Origin: Macrolepiota albuminosa
Taxonomy: Eukaryota > Basidiomycota > Agaricomycetes > Agaricales > Agaricaceae
Reading direction: 5' to 3'
Assembly (NCBI GenBank): GCA_027475525.1
Contig: JAMWFC010000044.1
Location: forward strand, 1,545,470 to 1,609,469
DNA length: 64,000 nucleotides
Position 1 is the first letter of the stretch, and every line of letters begins with the position of its first letter. The position numbers and the translations under genes are program-made. The notes below the pieces were generated by a model. That model saw only the letters and a program-made list of their open reading frames with translations, did no database searches and was not told the DNA's origin. This document shows positions 33,315-46,000 of the stretch, one piece after another.

Positions 33315-33613
33315 TGTAGTCCTGGATCTATGTAGATACGAACAGAGAGAAAAGCCTCAGTGTTGTGTCAATATGCAGAAGACAACTAATGATTATTGTA
33401 CCTATGTAGATACGAACAGAGAGAAACTGTATAATGATATGGTCTGTGAGTATAAGTATTTGGTAACAAGAGGATAGTAACTTACAGCCTCAGTGTCGTG
33501 TCAATATGCAGAAGACAACTGAGGCTGATAAGCAAGACCAAAAGATCTAAATAGCATATAGTCACATGATTTCTCAGATGCGGGAACCTAAATAGGACTA
33601 GTCCAGTCCAACA
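33315..33613 (-). repeat. 5' LTR of copia E
   Basis: 299 bp, plus-strand TGTAGTCCTGG to GTCCAACA. It contains the stem-loop at 33486-33526. On the coding strand that stem is followed by GTAAGTTAC. Confidence 0.9.
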
Positions 33614-33651
33614 TTTACTAATACTAGTATCAACTTAGCTTCTGGCAAACA

Positions 33652-36600
33652 GATTATGGGCATCTTTTTTAGGATTGTCTTGCTTGAACTAAGTCATCTA
33701 GGACAACTCATTCAACCTTTCTTGTCTTATTTACACTCTACATGTCTTTTTTCTTATAGCGCAATTGTACTAGTCAATTGCTGCAGTTCTGAGTTTTCTG
33801 ACACCACACATTTTGACAATAGCTAACTCAACTAGTCATCACTAGCCCTCAAATGCTCAGATACATCCTCTACCTTCTAGTTTGGAATCAACAGTGCCAA
33901 TGCAGGGTCATCCTTCCCAGTCTTGCTTTGTTTATGAACCCACACCCCATTTGTTTTTCAATACATTTCCTTCAACAGATACATTGGTTGCTGATGATTC
34001 AAATCATTTTTCAAAAATTCCACATTCCATTCATACATATACATGTACTTCTTTACCTTTTTCTTCTAATTTTGTCAATCCAAATTTACCTGTACTCAAT
34101 TCACATTCTACCAGTACGATGCATGCTCTGATACCCCAACTTCCTTCTTGTCCTCCTTCCAGTACTGGTACTACTCCTAGCACTCCACTACCTACATCTC
34201 ATGCTTCTTCTGTTCCTAATAATCCTTTGCATTGCCTACCTTCTCAGATTTACATTCCTCACTCTCCTTTTCAGAATTGATGTATATCGAGTACTTCAGT
34301 GTATCAACCAATTTGTTGTTCCACATTTGTATTTTTAACTTCTTCTGTCCCTTCTTTGTTTATTATTCCTCTTTATCATATAACACCAGCTTTTTCTCCT
34401 CCTCTTCCTCAATTGCCTGTTCAGCTTTCTCAGCCTTCCATTCCTTTTTCTCAACAACATTTTTAACTGCAACCGCATTGTTATAATCTCAATCCAAATC
34501 ATTTTCCTGTTTCACAGCATCATCAAGTTTTTGAACCTTTTATTCCACCTCAGCATGATCAATTCCACTACCAACATAATTTTGTTTCTGTTGCCCCACC
34601 AATTACAACTTTAGATACAACTTCTGAGAATATGAAACTTCCTCCACTTACCACCATTCCTCACTTCAATGGGTCTGCAAACTGGGGACTGTGGATTAAT
34701 CCTGTAATGACACTAATTGATCACTTAGATCTCAATGGATATGTTTGTCCCCTTCCACCTTCTGGAGCATCTTACAATCCAACCTGCAAGATCATAATCC
34801 CTCCTGCATATCCACCTCATAATACTGTTGATGCTGAGCACAAATATGAAATCTTTTGGCAGAACAACAATGTTTGCACCTACATACTAACAGGGAAACT
34901 ATTTGCAGAAATCTACAGTTGTCTTCCTCTAGCTCATGGAGGCCTATATCACTTCTCTGTTTGGATGGTGTGAGATGTATTAACTTGGCTTTGGAAACAA
35001 TACAGTGTGGGGAGTGCTTCATCAGCACAGAAAATCAAGGATTTGGTTCTCTTTATTACATGCATACCAACTGCCATTCCTGCCTACATTCAACAATAGC
35101 ACATTGCCATCAACCAACTCTCAGTCATGGCATAGGACTTCACACCATACAAGAAAGTACAAAAGTTCATTGATGGTATTCTTAATCTACATTCTTATGC
35201 TCTGTTATGAGAGGAGGTCCATAGATTTTAGGATGTGGGACCTGGAGGAACACTTGACTTCTATGAATTGGCTGATCACATCCTCAACATCAATCTTGAA
35301 GTTTGCTGTTGTTAGGCAGCTTCACAGCATTGCATGCCAAAAACTACAAATACATTGTCTCAGACACTGAACACCACTACCTTTACACTGAATTCTTCTT
35401 GCCCTATTGATACCTCATTGGAGACTCTACAAAAATGACCAACAACAATAGATGCCAACGAAGATCTTTTCACTCATGCTAGGGTGCATATAGCAGTTTC
35501 TGATGATTCTGTCATAGAACCTATTACTTTTCCAATCTCTGATGTTAATGACAATGCTACACTTCTATAGTGACATCAGATGTCTCTTTTTCACACATCT
35601 TACCAACTCTAAATCTCTGGCATCAGAAATTAGGCCACTCTAGTCGAGATACTACATGAGCTGTTTTGATGAAGAACTATGCATTGGGAACTGAGTATAC
35701 CAGACCTTTTGATGATGACCTAAAGAAGCAACCAGCATGCCCATATGACCATTTCCACAAACGGGCAACACAACCATGCAAATTAATCCATATGGATTCC
35801 TGTAGACCATTTTCTATTCAATTCACAAAAGGAAAATTGAATCATTTTCACATAATACTCAATGATCATTCAAATTCTGTAGACCATTTTCTATTCAATT
35901 CACAAAAGGAAAATTGAATCATTTTCACATAATACTCAATGATCATTCAAATTTTGGTAGTATTGCCCTAATAATGATTAAGATAAAGCTTGCAAACACT
36001 TTAAACATGTCACAAACCAATGGGAACTCAAATCTAGCAACAAAGTTCAAACGGTCCAATGCAATGGTGCAAAGGAATTTGTACAAGGTACTCTTCAAGA
36101 TTTTATCAATGAAAAAGAGATTGTTCTTCAATCTACTGTGCCACATGCTCATCAACAGAATGGAAGGCTAAATATATTAGGACCCTTGAAGACACTGTAC
36201 AAACTTTGATGGCTGAATCTGGTCTTCTAATGTCTTTCTTGGGCAATGCAATCCTTACAGCACAATATTTCAGAAATTGCCTTTCAATGTTGATGCTTCC
36301 TGCTCTAATGACTTCTTATAAAGTCATGGAGGGGAAGAAACCAAATCTTTTATATCATTGCATATGGAGTTGTCACTGTTTTGTTCTACATCCCTCAGAA
36401 ACATGTAGAAAAGGGGATACTTGTTGTTTTGAAGCAATCTTCATAGGCTATGATGAAGATTGATTGAGCTGGAGGGTTTGTGACCTCAATGGCAAATATT
36501 TCTTCTTATGCGACATAATTTTCAATGAAAATATTTGAGGATGCCTAAAACCACATTTGACACAGACCAGATCTCCATTTTCTACCCACCTTATTTCTGA

Positions 36601-39290
36601 AACTTCTGATATTTCACCTCAAATTCAACCATCATCTACCTCATTCAATAACATTTTGCATTCTCCTTGACCTTGCTCATCTACAATTCAATCAAATCCT
36701 TCTATTTTTCCCCCAGTTCCTGCAGTTTCTTTGCAACCATCTGATCCCATCAACATGTGACTATGTCAGAATATCATTCCTATAGCTGCTGAGAAAATAT
36801 TTTTTAAAGATATTGCACAATGAAACAAACATCTTACTCAGCTTCATGCTAATCAACAGGCTCATATCAAACCGCACCAAGGTTTATCAGCCATTTTGGA
36901 CTTTGATGCTCTCTTAGCTACATTTATTTTTGGAGAAAATGTTGATCTCATTTCACTCAAAGAATTCACTATGGCTGAATACAAAGCTTATGCGACATAC
37001 AGTCCAGATCCACTTTGTTTCCAAAAACTCCAACAATTTGATACCTCTAAATCTCCAGAAAATTACTATGAAGCGGTACATTGACCTGATGCCAACATCT
37101 GGCTTGACATCATAAAATAGAAAGTCAACAGTCTTATAACTTTACATGTACTTGAACCTGCAAACTTGCCATCAGGATTTAAAGCACTTGGCATCCGATA
37201 GGTGTTTGCAAATAAATATAATCCTGATGGTTCAATCATCCATGGACAAGAGAAAGCCCAACTCGTAGCACAGAGTTTCAGTCAGAGACCTGAAGACTAT
37301 GGTTCAACCTATACACCCATTGCCAAAATGACAAGTATTCAAATTACCATTGCCTATGCCATGCTTTTTGATTTCGACCTTTTCACATTTGACATTAAGA
37401 CCGCTTTTTTGAATGCACCTCTATCACATGAGATCTATTGTAAACAGATCCTGGGCTTCCCAGACTCTGATCTGAAGAAAGTAAATTGGATTCTTCATGC
37501 ATTATATGGTCTCAAACAGGCATTCCATGAGTGGTACATTGTCCTATGTGGTGTGCTTGAATTCTTGGAATTAACTCAATGCAAAGCAGATCATGGTGTT
37601 TTCTTTGGAGTTTTTATTCCTCCTTTTCCTGACAATACTGATCTCTTCATAATCATTTGCATTTATATCAACAATGGACTGAACGTGACAAACTCAAAAC
37701 CCCTTTACAATTGGATCATTGCTGAGATGAATCAATGATTTATTGTAAAAGACTCAGGTCCTACCAACCTTTATCTAGATATACGCATTGACCATGACAG
37801 ACCAAATAGAAAAATATGGCTTTCTCAGAAATGTTACATCTTGGATCTTTTATCAACATACAGTCTACTTGGCACAACTCCACTGTTGCTGCCACTACAT
37901 GGCAACCTCCATGACCTTTCCAAACCACCCAATAATGCCATTCCCAAAATTCCAGATGACAAAATTACGACTTACTTTCAACATCTAGTTAGGTCAATTC
38001 TCTACTTAAGCCTCTGTACAAGACCAGACCTGGCCTTCATGGTGATGGCTTTAGGATGATATAATGTGAATCCAACAAGAGCACACCTTCTTGCAGCAAA
38101 ACATGTTCTTCATTACATATCTGGGACTTGAGACTTTGTCTTTGAATACAATTTTGATTGTCCATCACTAAATTCTCCTGCACAACTTCTCCTCTCTAAT
38201 GATTTTGAGGTTGTTGATGCCGTAAGGGCGACCTCTAGAGGCTGTGGCTCAGTCATACAGCTGGCAGAGGGAGATCCAAAGTGTATTAGAATATATACTG
38301 AAAATATCATGAGAGCTACTCACCTGGCAGAGAGAGATCCAAAGGGAACAAGTCTAGAGATTTCCTATGCCAGGTTGGATGCTTCTGGGGCCTCTGAAGC
38401 ATGGGAAACAACTGTACAGTACAACAAAACCTTAAAAACTTGAAAATTGCCTATACAAACAATTGCACAAATAAAGCCTGGAAAACAACTGTACAGTACA
38501 ACAAAACCTTAAAAACTTGAAAATTGCCTATACAAACAATTGCACAAATAAAGGGCAAACTCTGGCAAACTCTGGCTTATATAAGCAGTCTGGAAGCAGT
38601 GCTGAGGGGCCCACACTTGTCTGAATAGTAGCTAAAGAACCAGAGCACCTCAAGGGCTGAGAGTAGTACTAACAGATAGTGTTGAAAAATAGAAACAGTA
38701 AAATGAAATAATGTCAAAAGAAATAAGAGAATGGATGAAGGGAGAGTGAAGAGATAAGGAGTGAGAAAAGAAAAAAAATGAGGAGTCCCCTGACAGATGC
38801 CAATTGGACATCTGACAAATCCACTTGTCGTAGCGTCTCGGGCTATGCTTTCTTCTTATACTCCAGTTTAGTATCATGGTCATCAACAAAGCAAAAAACA
38901 GTTGCTCTTTCTTCTACTGAAGCTGAGTATATGGCTATGTCTAATGCAATTTGGGAAGCTATAGTGATTAAGGTCTTCCTCACAATCCTCAATTTACCAG
39001 CTCCTCGACCTTTGCCTATCTACTGTGACAACAAGAGTGCTCTCAACATTGTGATTTCAGATTCAACCACATCTCATTCAAAACACATTGACATTTGACA
39101 TCATTTTATTTGCAAACAACTCAAGACTGGGTTCCTCTCTACTTTGTGGATTCCCACTACCACATGATTGTCAAAATACTTACTAAACCTTTACTAAAGA
39201 CTTTACATTACAAGTTTGTACTGGCCCTTGGCCTCATTTCTTGTTCTTTTTGAACACTTTCTTTTACAATATCATGTTCACTTCCTCACT
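33652..39290 (+). pseudogene. Decayed copia F polyprotein
   Basis: Plus-strand remnants in order: Ser/Pro-rich leader (33880-34280); gag (34632-35380, LPPLTTIPHFNGSANWGLW); integrase (about 35600-36470, HMDSC and AHQQNG-like traces); reverse transcriptase (37202-37738, EDYGSTYTPIAKMTS, FDIKTAFLNAPLSHE; catalytic motif changed to INNG); connection (37788-38060); RNase H (about 38190-39100, YAFFLYSSLVSWS, CDNKSALNI). Many stops and frameshifts occur. An exact 77-bp tandem repeat (35800-35953) falls in the integrase part. A solo gypsy LTR interrupts RNase H at 38221. It is a close relative of element E. Confidence 0.88.
38221..38795 (-). repeat. Solo gypsy LTR in copia F, target duplication GATGC
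   Basis: Starts CGTAAGGGCGACC (first T mutated to C) and ends CCCCTGACA. GATGC flanks it at 38216-38220 and 38796-38800. It sits inside F's RNase H, whose frame continues across (VVDA / NWTSDK). It is 575 bp, or 498 without a near-exact 77-bp tandem repeat (38402-38554). Confidence 0.9.
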
Positions 39291-39300
39291 GATGGGGTTG

Positions 39301-39587
39301 TGTTGACCAAGTAGGTTGTTTATTTCAGTTTTGTCTGTGTCACATGCATCATAGCATAGATACAAGTTGTCGCCTCTTTGCACCCTCAGTTGTTCTTCCT
39401 TCCATGGCAGACACTGACAGTGTAAGTGGCTCCAAATTATTCTTACCCAGAGTCATGATACTTATATTAACTTGAACTAGTATCATTTACCGATACTAGG
39501 TATAATATACAGTTGTTCTTCCTTCTGTGGCAGACACTGATGGTTATCATTTACCAATACTAGTGTCAACTTAGCTTCTGGCAGACA
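39301..39587 (+). repeat. 3' LTR of copia F
   Basis: 287 bp, TGTTGACCAAGTAGG to CTGGCAGACA. It is directly comparable with the split 5' LTR at 21158/33651. It follows a G-rich purine tract and is followed by the CTCCC target duplication. Confidence 0.85.
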
Positions 39588-39713
39588 CTCCCTCTGCCAG
39601 GTGAGTAGTCATTATGACATTATTAGTATATACTCTAATATACTTTGTATCTCCCTTTGCCAGCTGTGTGACTAAGCCATAGCCTCCAGAGGTCACCCTC
39701 ACAACAAATATGA

Positions 39714-40540
39714 ATGAATGAAAATGTACTTACAGCCTCAGTGTCATGCTTATGTCAAAGTAAACAACTGAGGCTGTAATTGGAGAATCAATAGATTGAT
39801 GTGTCCATTTCATATGACTGATTGTATGCGCTGAGACAGGCCTATAGTCCAACAAGTCCTTGTATATTAATGATAGACAACATACCCTCAGTAAGTGTAA
39901 ACATGACTGAGGATACTGGTATATATACAGTGCATATATATATGTTCAGTCTGTGGACAAAGCAGTGGTGGTGGCCATTGTGTGCTCTTTTACAGTGGCT
40001 CAGGGTATCAACATTACCATTTCACATCGTCACATTATGACGTCTGATATGTTCAACACCCTCAGTCAATTGTGTTAGAATTAGAATTGCCTGGGCCACC
40101 ACAGATATTCACTGGACCGGCCACCCTTGCTTTGACTGGCCACCTCTGCTTTGTCTGGTCACCCTGACCAGACAATGGCCATTGTTTCATAGTACATGTA
40201 TATAGAGATACGTTACATGAACAGTACCCTCAGTCAATTGTTACGAGACTGAGGGTGAGGACTCAAACATATTTATTATTGTGATAGAAGACTTACTGTA
40301 CTCTTAGAAAAAGGTACTTGCATTGATCTTAGGTACAGTGCAATACAGTCGATTGTTACGAGACTGAGGATTAACGTACTTACATTGGTCTTAGGTCTGA
40401 CAGCGTCTCTGCTTCATTTCTAACAAATTGTACGAAAGACTGAGGGTGAGTCACTTACTATCATACGATACAAACCATACTTACCTTGATTATAGACTAA
40501 ACGTACTTACAATCTAGGGTCTTCTAACACGTCCATGGAC
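39714..40540 (-). repeat. Cluster of copia LTR remnants with stem-loops
   Basis: No coding sequence. Stem-loops occur at 39734-39775 (AGCCTCAGT/ACTGAGGCT), 39884-39913 (one mismatch) and 40226-40256 (ACCCTCAGT/ACTGAGGGT), with partial copies near 40060, 40350 and 40435. TATA-like strings lie near 39920-39945. A short imperfect tandem array of GGCCACC..TGCTTTG..T units is present at about 40120-40165. These look like pieces of several copia LTRs on the minus strand. Confidence 0.55.
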
Positions 40541-40820
40541 TCCAGGTGTATCAATGCCTGTGCCCGATCAACAACAGCTGTCCGGGTCAGTTAATGCCAG
40601 ATGCACAGGCTTTCTCTCGGCGTTGCCGCGCGCCTTGTCCGGGCACAAGTGAATGATCTCGATCATCGGATCTAAAGTTGTTTCCTTGTTCTTTCCATCT
40701 TCTCTTTGATTGTTCTCCCAATCTTCTCTACTTGAAGATGCCCCTTTCAACCACGATCCCGCCAGTATCGCTCAGCTTTCCCGTATCTATCTTTCATTCG
40801 TTATCGTCTGTCCTTCCTCT

Positions 40821-41935
40821 ATGCCACCCATTTCTCAAGCTTCCACTCTCTTGAACGAAAATCGAACCGTCTCCGTCGAACGAACCATCTTCAATACACT
40901 GTTATTCTTAGGCGGTTTTTTGAATGCAACAATACTAGTAGTCGCTTTTTGGTCTCGCCATGTCCACCGGAGGACCGGATGGTATAACGTCCTTGTGTCC
41001 TGGGTGATCTACTCCATTTCGTACCTTTTAATTTTTGGATATCAAAATGGACCTGAACCATCTTTTGGGGTATGTATAGCGCAAGCTGCTTTGATCTATT
41101 CCTGTCCTGTATTGTGAGTCCATATATGCTTCACACCTTGTTTACTTGTTTGCATGTTTCTTTCTTTCTAGATGTGCTCTCAGTCTGGCCTGTTTACTTG
41201 TGGATGTAAGTTCTTCATTGACAAGTCAATGCAACTACTGATTAGCCCAGTATTACAATTATGCATCTGCTTTAACATTCAGAAGAGAGGAGACAAATCC
41301 TTGGACTTCAAAATTGGTGTCGCTTTGTCAGCTTTATAATTCATGAATGTGGACTAAGAAATCTAAAGCTCCTATTGTTTCCATGGGTCGCTTTCGTTCT
41401 CATGGGCTACGTCGCATTAATGGTTCTTATTTTCCGTTTCTATTCCTATATTAGTACTCACATGCAGGCCCTTCTTGGTAGTCAATTGTAAACCCTTCGG
41501 TGGTGCTTCGCAAACCAGGAAACTTCTACTGTTCCATGAAGACGGATGTGCCGCACGTCCATTTTTCCGTATTGAAAAGATTTTAAGTGACTGAAATGGA
41601 AATCTAGAGCCCTGGTATCTGCTATCGTCATTTTCATCGCCTCCGTCGTTGCTCTAGTTGTCGAAGGTTAATCTGGATGAGCCACTTCAGGATGATAGAT
41701 TACTGATACAAGTCCAGCGCATATGGCGGCGATCCTCTACCGCCATTGGGGTGCTTTCCAGCGGTCGAGCTTGGACAAGCCTTACCTATCGTTGTCCATG
41801 TTTCTTCGATCCTCTACCGCCATTGGGGTGCTTTCCAGCGGTCGAGCTTGGACAAGCCTTACCTATCGTTGTCCATGTTTCTTCGGTTGTCCCTACTGAA
41901 TATATTGATACTGGTAGCAGATGGGTAAATTGATT
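40821..41935 (+). CDS. Seven-helix membrane protein (fungal GPCR-like), multi-exon
   Basis: Exon 1 is 40821-41113 (MPPISQASTLLNENRT, then two hydrophobic helices, FNTLLFLGGFLNATILVVAF and WVIYSISYLLIFGY, and FGVCIAQAALIYS). Intron 41114-41171. Exon 2 is 41172-41205 (CALSLACLLVD). A third exon probably starts at 41252 (YYNYASALTFRRE). Later exon matter includes LKLLLFPWVAFVLMGY (about 41350-41420), NPSVVLRKPGNFYCS (about 41490-41545) and LVSAIVIFIASVVALVV (about 41613-41665). The last part is RHWGAFQRSSLDKPYLSL with a hydrophobic end to TAA near 41935. Order and motifs fit the expanded agaricomycete family of 7TM proteins of unknown ligand. An exact 77-bp tandem repeat (41730-41883) breaks the last exon; collapsing it gives a clean frame. 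Middle splice sites are uncertain. Confidence 0.55.
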
Positions 41936-41939
41936 TTAA

Positions 41940-42657
41940 GGTCTAAAGATAATTGTAGGCGCTAACCCTCGTCTCAAACCTCAGGTTGGACGTGTCAGCG
42001 ATGAAAGACTTGGACAATAAGAGTTCCACAGGCTGGATCATAGCCATGGCTATTTGTGTGTCATTCTGTCTTGAGATACTATGAAAACAAGTTGACTGGA
42101 TCAATAGTACCTATTTTGGTTGCTCTAACGTTCGGCACTCAAAGGGTAAGTAGTGTTCCAGGTTTGTTCAGGAAGAATAATAGAAGGTCAATATGCGTAC
42201 AGGATATTCTGAGTGCATACATGTTTTGGAGGTAAGTTCGGGTAAACATTAAAAGACGCCCCCTGGTTCATTCTCCAGATTAGAGAATAATTAGCTTTGA
42301 AAGTCACGCCAATGTACTAGGGTAATTGAGCGGTAGTTTATTACATAAATCTTCACAAATTTCCTTGAGACCGGCTTTGAACGAATTTGTAGGCAATCAC
42401 GCTAGCAATGCTTGCACTCGATCTTGTGCTTTGTCATGCATCATGATGCATCTAACTTCTCCAGTACAACTCTGAAATCACGCTAGCAATGCTTGCACTC
42501 GATCTTGTACTTTGTCATGCATCATGATGCATCTAACTTCTCCAGTACAACTCTGATCATGATTGTTCCATTTTAAGTCATCCTATGCGGTTGACCATAG
42601 ATCGGGAGTGACTTTGATCGGGTAATCTGCCAAACTTGATGCTGAGTTTCCATCGTT
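41940..42657. other. Intergenic, with a diverged 81-bp tandem duplication
   Basis: No gene seen. 42395-42475 and 42476-42556 are tandem copies of 81 bp with at least one difference (TTGTGCTTTG versus TTGTACTTTG). Because the copies have diverged and the period is not 77, I take this one as a real duplication. Confidence 0.5.
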
Positions 42658-42993
42658 TATTAGAACTCAAGACCAATATTCTATTATGTTCGTAAGTATG
42701 CGAGTCCTCAGTCCAGAATAAGTGACTGATGATTATGTCGTACCTATTATGTTCGTAAGTATGCGAGTCTAATAGTACGACGTTAGAGGAAGTTGATAGT
42801 CCGTAGGTGTGAATATTGACGTACCCTCAGTCCAGAATAAGTGACTGAGGGTGCGTCTGTGTACGTAGTAGTATATATAAGTGTTCAAACAATGGAAGAA
42901 ATAATCGATCAAAGAGGTAGGGCGTACAAAGAAAGTAATGTGATATGTGATGTATGTGATGGGGCGAGGTGACGGTGGCCATGTAATCCAACA
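42658..42993 (-). repeat. 3' LTR of copia I
   Basis: 336 bp. TATA-like tatatata at about 42870. The stem-loop at 42823-42852 (ACCCTCAGT ... ACTGAGGGT) lies on the coding strand about 20-30 nt downstream of the TATA and is followed by GTACGT. Confidence 0.92.
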
Positions 42994-43031
42994 CTCCTCC
43001 TCACCGGAACTTCGCTCCTCCTCGCGTGGGA

Positions 43032-46000
43032 TCATGGTGAGTACTGAAGACCGAGCAGGGCGCGCAGGCGGGTGAATAATGGGGTGGCCAGGGCTTTAGT
43101 AAAGAGGTCGGCTACGTTATGTTTTGTATTGACATATCGGATACACAGTTCGTTAGACTGTACTCGTTCGCGAAGGAAATGATACTTGATGTCAATGTGT
43201 TTGACTCGCGCATGGAGGGTGGGGTCCTCTGACAAGTCGATAGCAGCGTTGTTGTCGCAGAGGATGGGTGTCGGTGCAGAGACTATATCGCCGTAACCAA
43301 TGCCTTTCATGAGTGAGCGGAGCCATACGCACTCCTGGGCGCTTTCGAAGGCGGCCATGTACTCGGCCTCGCATGAAGACGCCGCGACTGTTTTCTGCTT
43401 TCTAGCGGCCCAGGAGATTGCGCCAGATCCAAGGCTCCAAGCATATCCGCTGATGCTCCGTCGTGTGTCTGGGCAATTCGCCCAATCGGAGTCAGTGAAC
43501 CCAGTCAGATGGAGTACGCCATTGTTGCCACCAAGGGTGAGCTTCAGGTTGCGAGTTCCCTTGAGGTACCGCACCAGTCTGATCGCGGCGTTCCAGTGAA
43601 TTGTAGTGTAATTGTCGACGAACTGCGTTAATTGTTGTACGGCGTAAGCTATGTCCAGGCGCGTGGATATCACTACGTAGAGTAAGCAGCCAACGAGGGA
43701 ATGGTACGGCGTACGGTTCAAAGCGAGCTGTTCCTCATGAGAGACTGTCGAGCGATCAATCCGTCGCAGCTTCAGGCCTGGATCGAGGGGGAGGGAAAGT
43801 GGTGCCGCGTCCTTTTGGCCGAATTGGTGAATGATCTTGTCAATTAATGCGGTTTGAGATAGTTGAACTAGCTTCCTGCCGCGATCCCATTCGACAGAAA
43901 TTCCTACGACATATCTTGGTATGCCGAGATCTGTAATCGTCCACTCGGAGCGCATCTGCGATTTAAAGTGATCGTTTTCAGTTTTGGAGCTGGAAATCGA
44001 CAGGAAGTCGTCGACGTGCAGTGCAGCAATCGTAGTGCCTGAGTCTCGTCTGCGAAAATAGACGCAGGACTCACATGCAAGACGGATGAAACCCCACGAG
44101 ATCATCTTCTCGTTAACGGTTGTATTCCAGATGCGACCAGCTTGTTTCATCCCGTATAGGCCGCGCATAAGGCACCAGATCCAATCTTCCTTGCCCGGTT
44201 CTTCAAATCCCTCTGGTTGTTGCATGTACTGGGTCTTGTCTTCGGGGAGAATGCCATATAGGAAGGCCGTCTTAACGTCGATCTGAGTGGCATCCCACCC
44301 CTTTGCAGCGGCGATGTGAAGGAGAACTCGCCATGATTCCATGCGTGCAGTAGGTGAGGTTGTTTTAGTATAATCTTTCCCATAGATTTGTTCAAATCCT
44401 TTGAACACTAGGCGTACCTTGTGCCGTACTGCTTTACCAGTCTCGTCGCGCTTGATTTTGAAGACGGGTCTACCTTTCCGGATCTTGTGGCCCAGTGGGA
44501 CTTGATCTCTAGGTATGAGTTTGTAGACTCCCATGTCCTTTAGTGACCGTAGCTCGTCCTCATATGCTTCTCGCCACTTGTGTGCATCAGGTGACTCAAG
44601 TGCTTCTCACCACGTCGATGGTTCATCGCCTAGATCTAGGGTAATGGGATCAGCCTGCGATTCGGCAAGCGCAAGCAAGTGTTCTATCTCGTCCATGGTT
44701 GCGACGTTGGCTAGGTCGGGGATGTTTGGGACTGGATCGTCGCTGCGAGCTGCGTCTTGCGGTATTGTGTTAGCTGGTGCTGTCTCGACTTGGCGGCATT
44801 CAGCCCTTGCTGCTTGAACCCTGGTTGCGGCATCACGAGAGTCTTGAATAGCGCGTTCGAGGCGTGTAGCTGGGGGATTTTCCGGTCGCGACCTAGTCGT
44901 TGGTATCGGTATGCGGTTGGATCTTCATGGTATCATTTCTTGCGGCGGGTTGTCGGCGGCTTGTGGTGCAGCATGATCATCCGGGACATGTGGAGTCGAT
45001 GGGATTGAGGCAATAGGTAGTTCGTCTTCATCGTCGTCTGGGGCGATAGGATTGTCTGTAGATGTATTCTCGATTTGGCTGATAGTTCTTGGCTCGTCCT
45101 GTGGCGCAGTCGGTGTTGACAGTGAAGTGGTGACCTCGGTGGTAATTGGGTGCCCGTCGTGTCGCTCTAGGAACCTTACGCGATAGGACTCATGTATTTT
45201 CCTTGTTATTGGATCGTAGCAACAATACGTCTTGGAGTTTAGCCCATAGCCAATAAGCATGCATTCGATGCTTCGTGCGCTGAGTTTCGGGTTGTACTCG
45301 TTTTGAATCAGGACGAATGCACGGAACCCTATCTCACGCATGTATGAGTAGTCGGGTGGTCGATTGTGCCAGAGCTGGAATGGTGTATTACCTTTCAGGG
45401 ATTTAGTGGGCGTCTTCTGGTGCAGGTGCGAAGCGGTAAGGTAAAATTCATCCCATAGGGATTCAGGACACTTGGCAGCTAACCTCATGGTTCTAGCTTT
45501 ACCTTGTAACGTTCTGTGCATGCGTTCGACACGGCCCATGTGGGCTGAGGTGTAGGGCGCTCCGAATTGCTGTCTGGTCCCTATAGAACTTAGCCATTTG
45601 TTCATCTCGTGACTCTTGAGTTCGCCATCGTTTCCTGTGCGGAATATGCCAACGCGTTTGCCAGTCTCAAGTTCCCTAGCTCGTTCCCAGGTTTGCAGTG
45701 TCGTTAAGGCCTCGTCTTTTGATCTGAGGGGGATAGACCACACCATGTTTGTGTAATCGTCGACTAAGTCCATAACATATTTATTGCCAGTACGTGATTG
45801 GACATGCATTGGACCCGCTAAGTCTATCCACACGATCATAAGTCTCTCAGTAGCCCTCCATCCTTCCTCCCGCACTTTCGGAACCGATGTTTTTGTCTGT
45901 TTCCCAAGGATACAAACATCACATTTCGGTTGTGCTAGGAGTGAAGTGGATGGCGTACCTGGGAGCATGCCTGCACGTGCCATTGTTGCTATGACCTGGT

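Larger units (their letters stand above)
21411..33613 (-). mobile_element. Copia element E, target duplication TTTAC, split by gypsy D
   Basis: Both LTRs are 299 bp: 21411-21709 (3' in its orientation) and 33315-33613 (5'). TTTAC flanks the element at 21406-21410 and 33614-33618. Next to the 5' LTR, on the minus strand, lies GGTTATGGGCCC, the classic copia half-tRNA primer site. By eye the LTRs differ at about 15 positions, all but one transitions, several at CpG. The element landed in the 5' LTR of copia F and was itself hit by gypsy D at the inner edge of its 3' LTR. Confidence 0.9.
21158..39587 (+). mobile_element. Copia element F (host of nested insertions), target duplication CTCCC
   Basis: The 5' LTR is 21158-21410 plus 33619-33651, interrupted by element E; the 3' LTR is 39301-39587. 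LTR lengths are 286 and 287 bp once the insertion is removed. CTCCC flanks both outer ends (21153-21157, 39588-39592). The 5' LTR is followed by ATTATGGGC (33652 on), resembling the half-tRNA initiator-Met primer site of copia-type elements. A G-rich tract (gatggggttg) precedes the 3' LTR. The LTRs are clearly diverged and coding sequence is decayed, so this insertion is old. Confidence 0.85.
20750..39713 (+). repeat. Old gypsy LTR split by the copia F insertion
   Basis: The left part, 20750-21157 (TGTCAGGAGACTC to GGATCTCCC), and the right part, 39593-39713 (TCTGCCAGG to ACCCTCACA), together form one LTR of the 9843/38221 family in the opposite orientation. All sequence between belongs to nested elements. 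The outer flanks (TTAAT left, ACAAA right) do not match, so no target duplication is visible for this outermost layer. It may be a diverged solo LTR or part of a larger lost element. Confidence 0.75.

Noticed and set aside
20750..39713. Target duplication for the outermost gypsy LTR
   Set aside because: Flanks TTAAT and ACAAA do not match; the outer ends may be diverged or the LTR part of a larger lost element.
40117..40165. CRISPR-like or minisatellite array of GGCCACC units
   Set aside because: Only about three imperfect units of roughly 20 bp inside LTR debris in a eukaryotic genome; no array structure.
42681..42775. Repeated CTATTATGTTCGTAAGTATG in copia I LTRs as an artefact
   Set aside because: Period is 63 bp and it is present in both LTRs; a real LTR feature.
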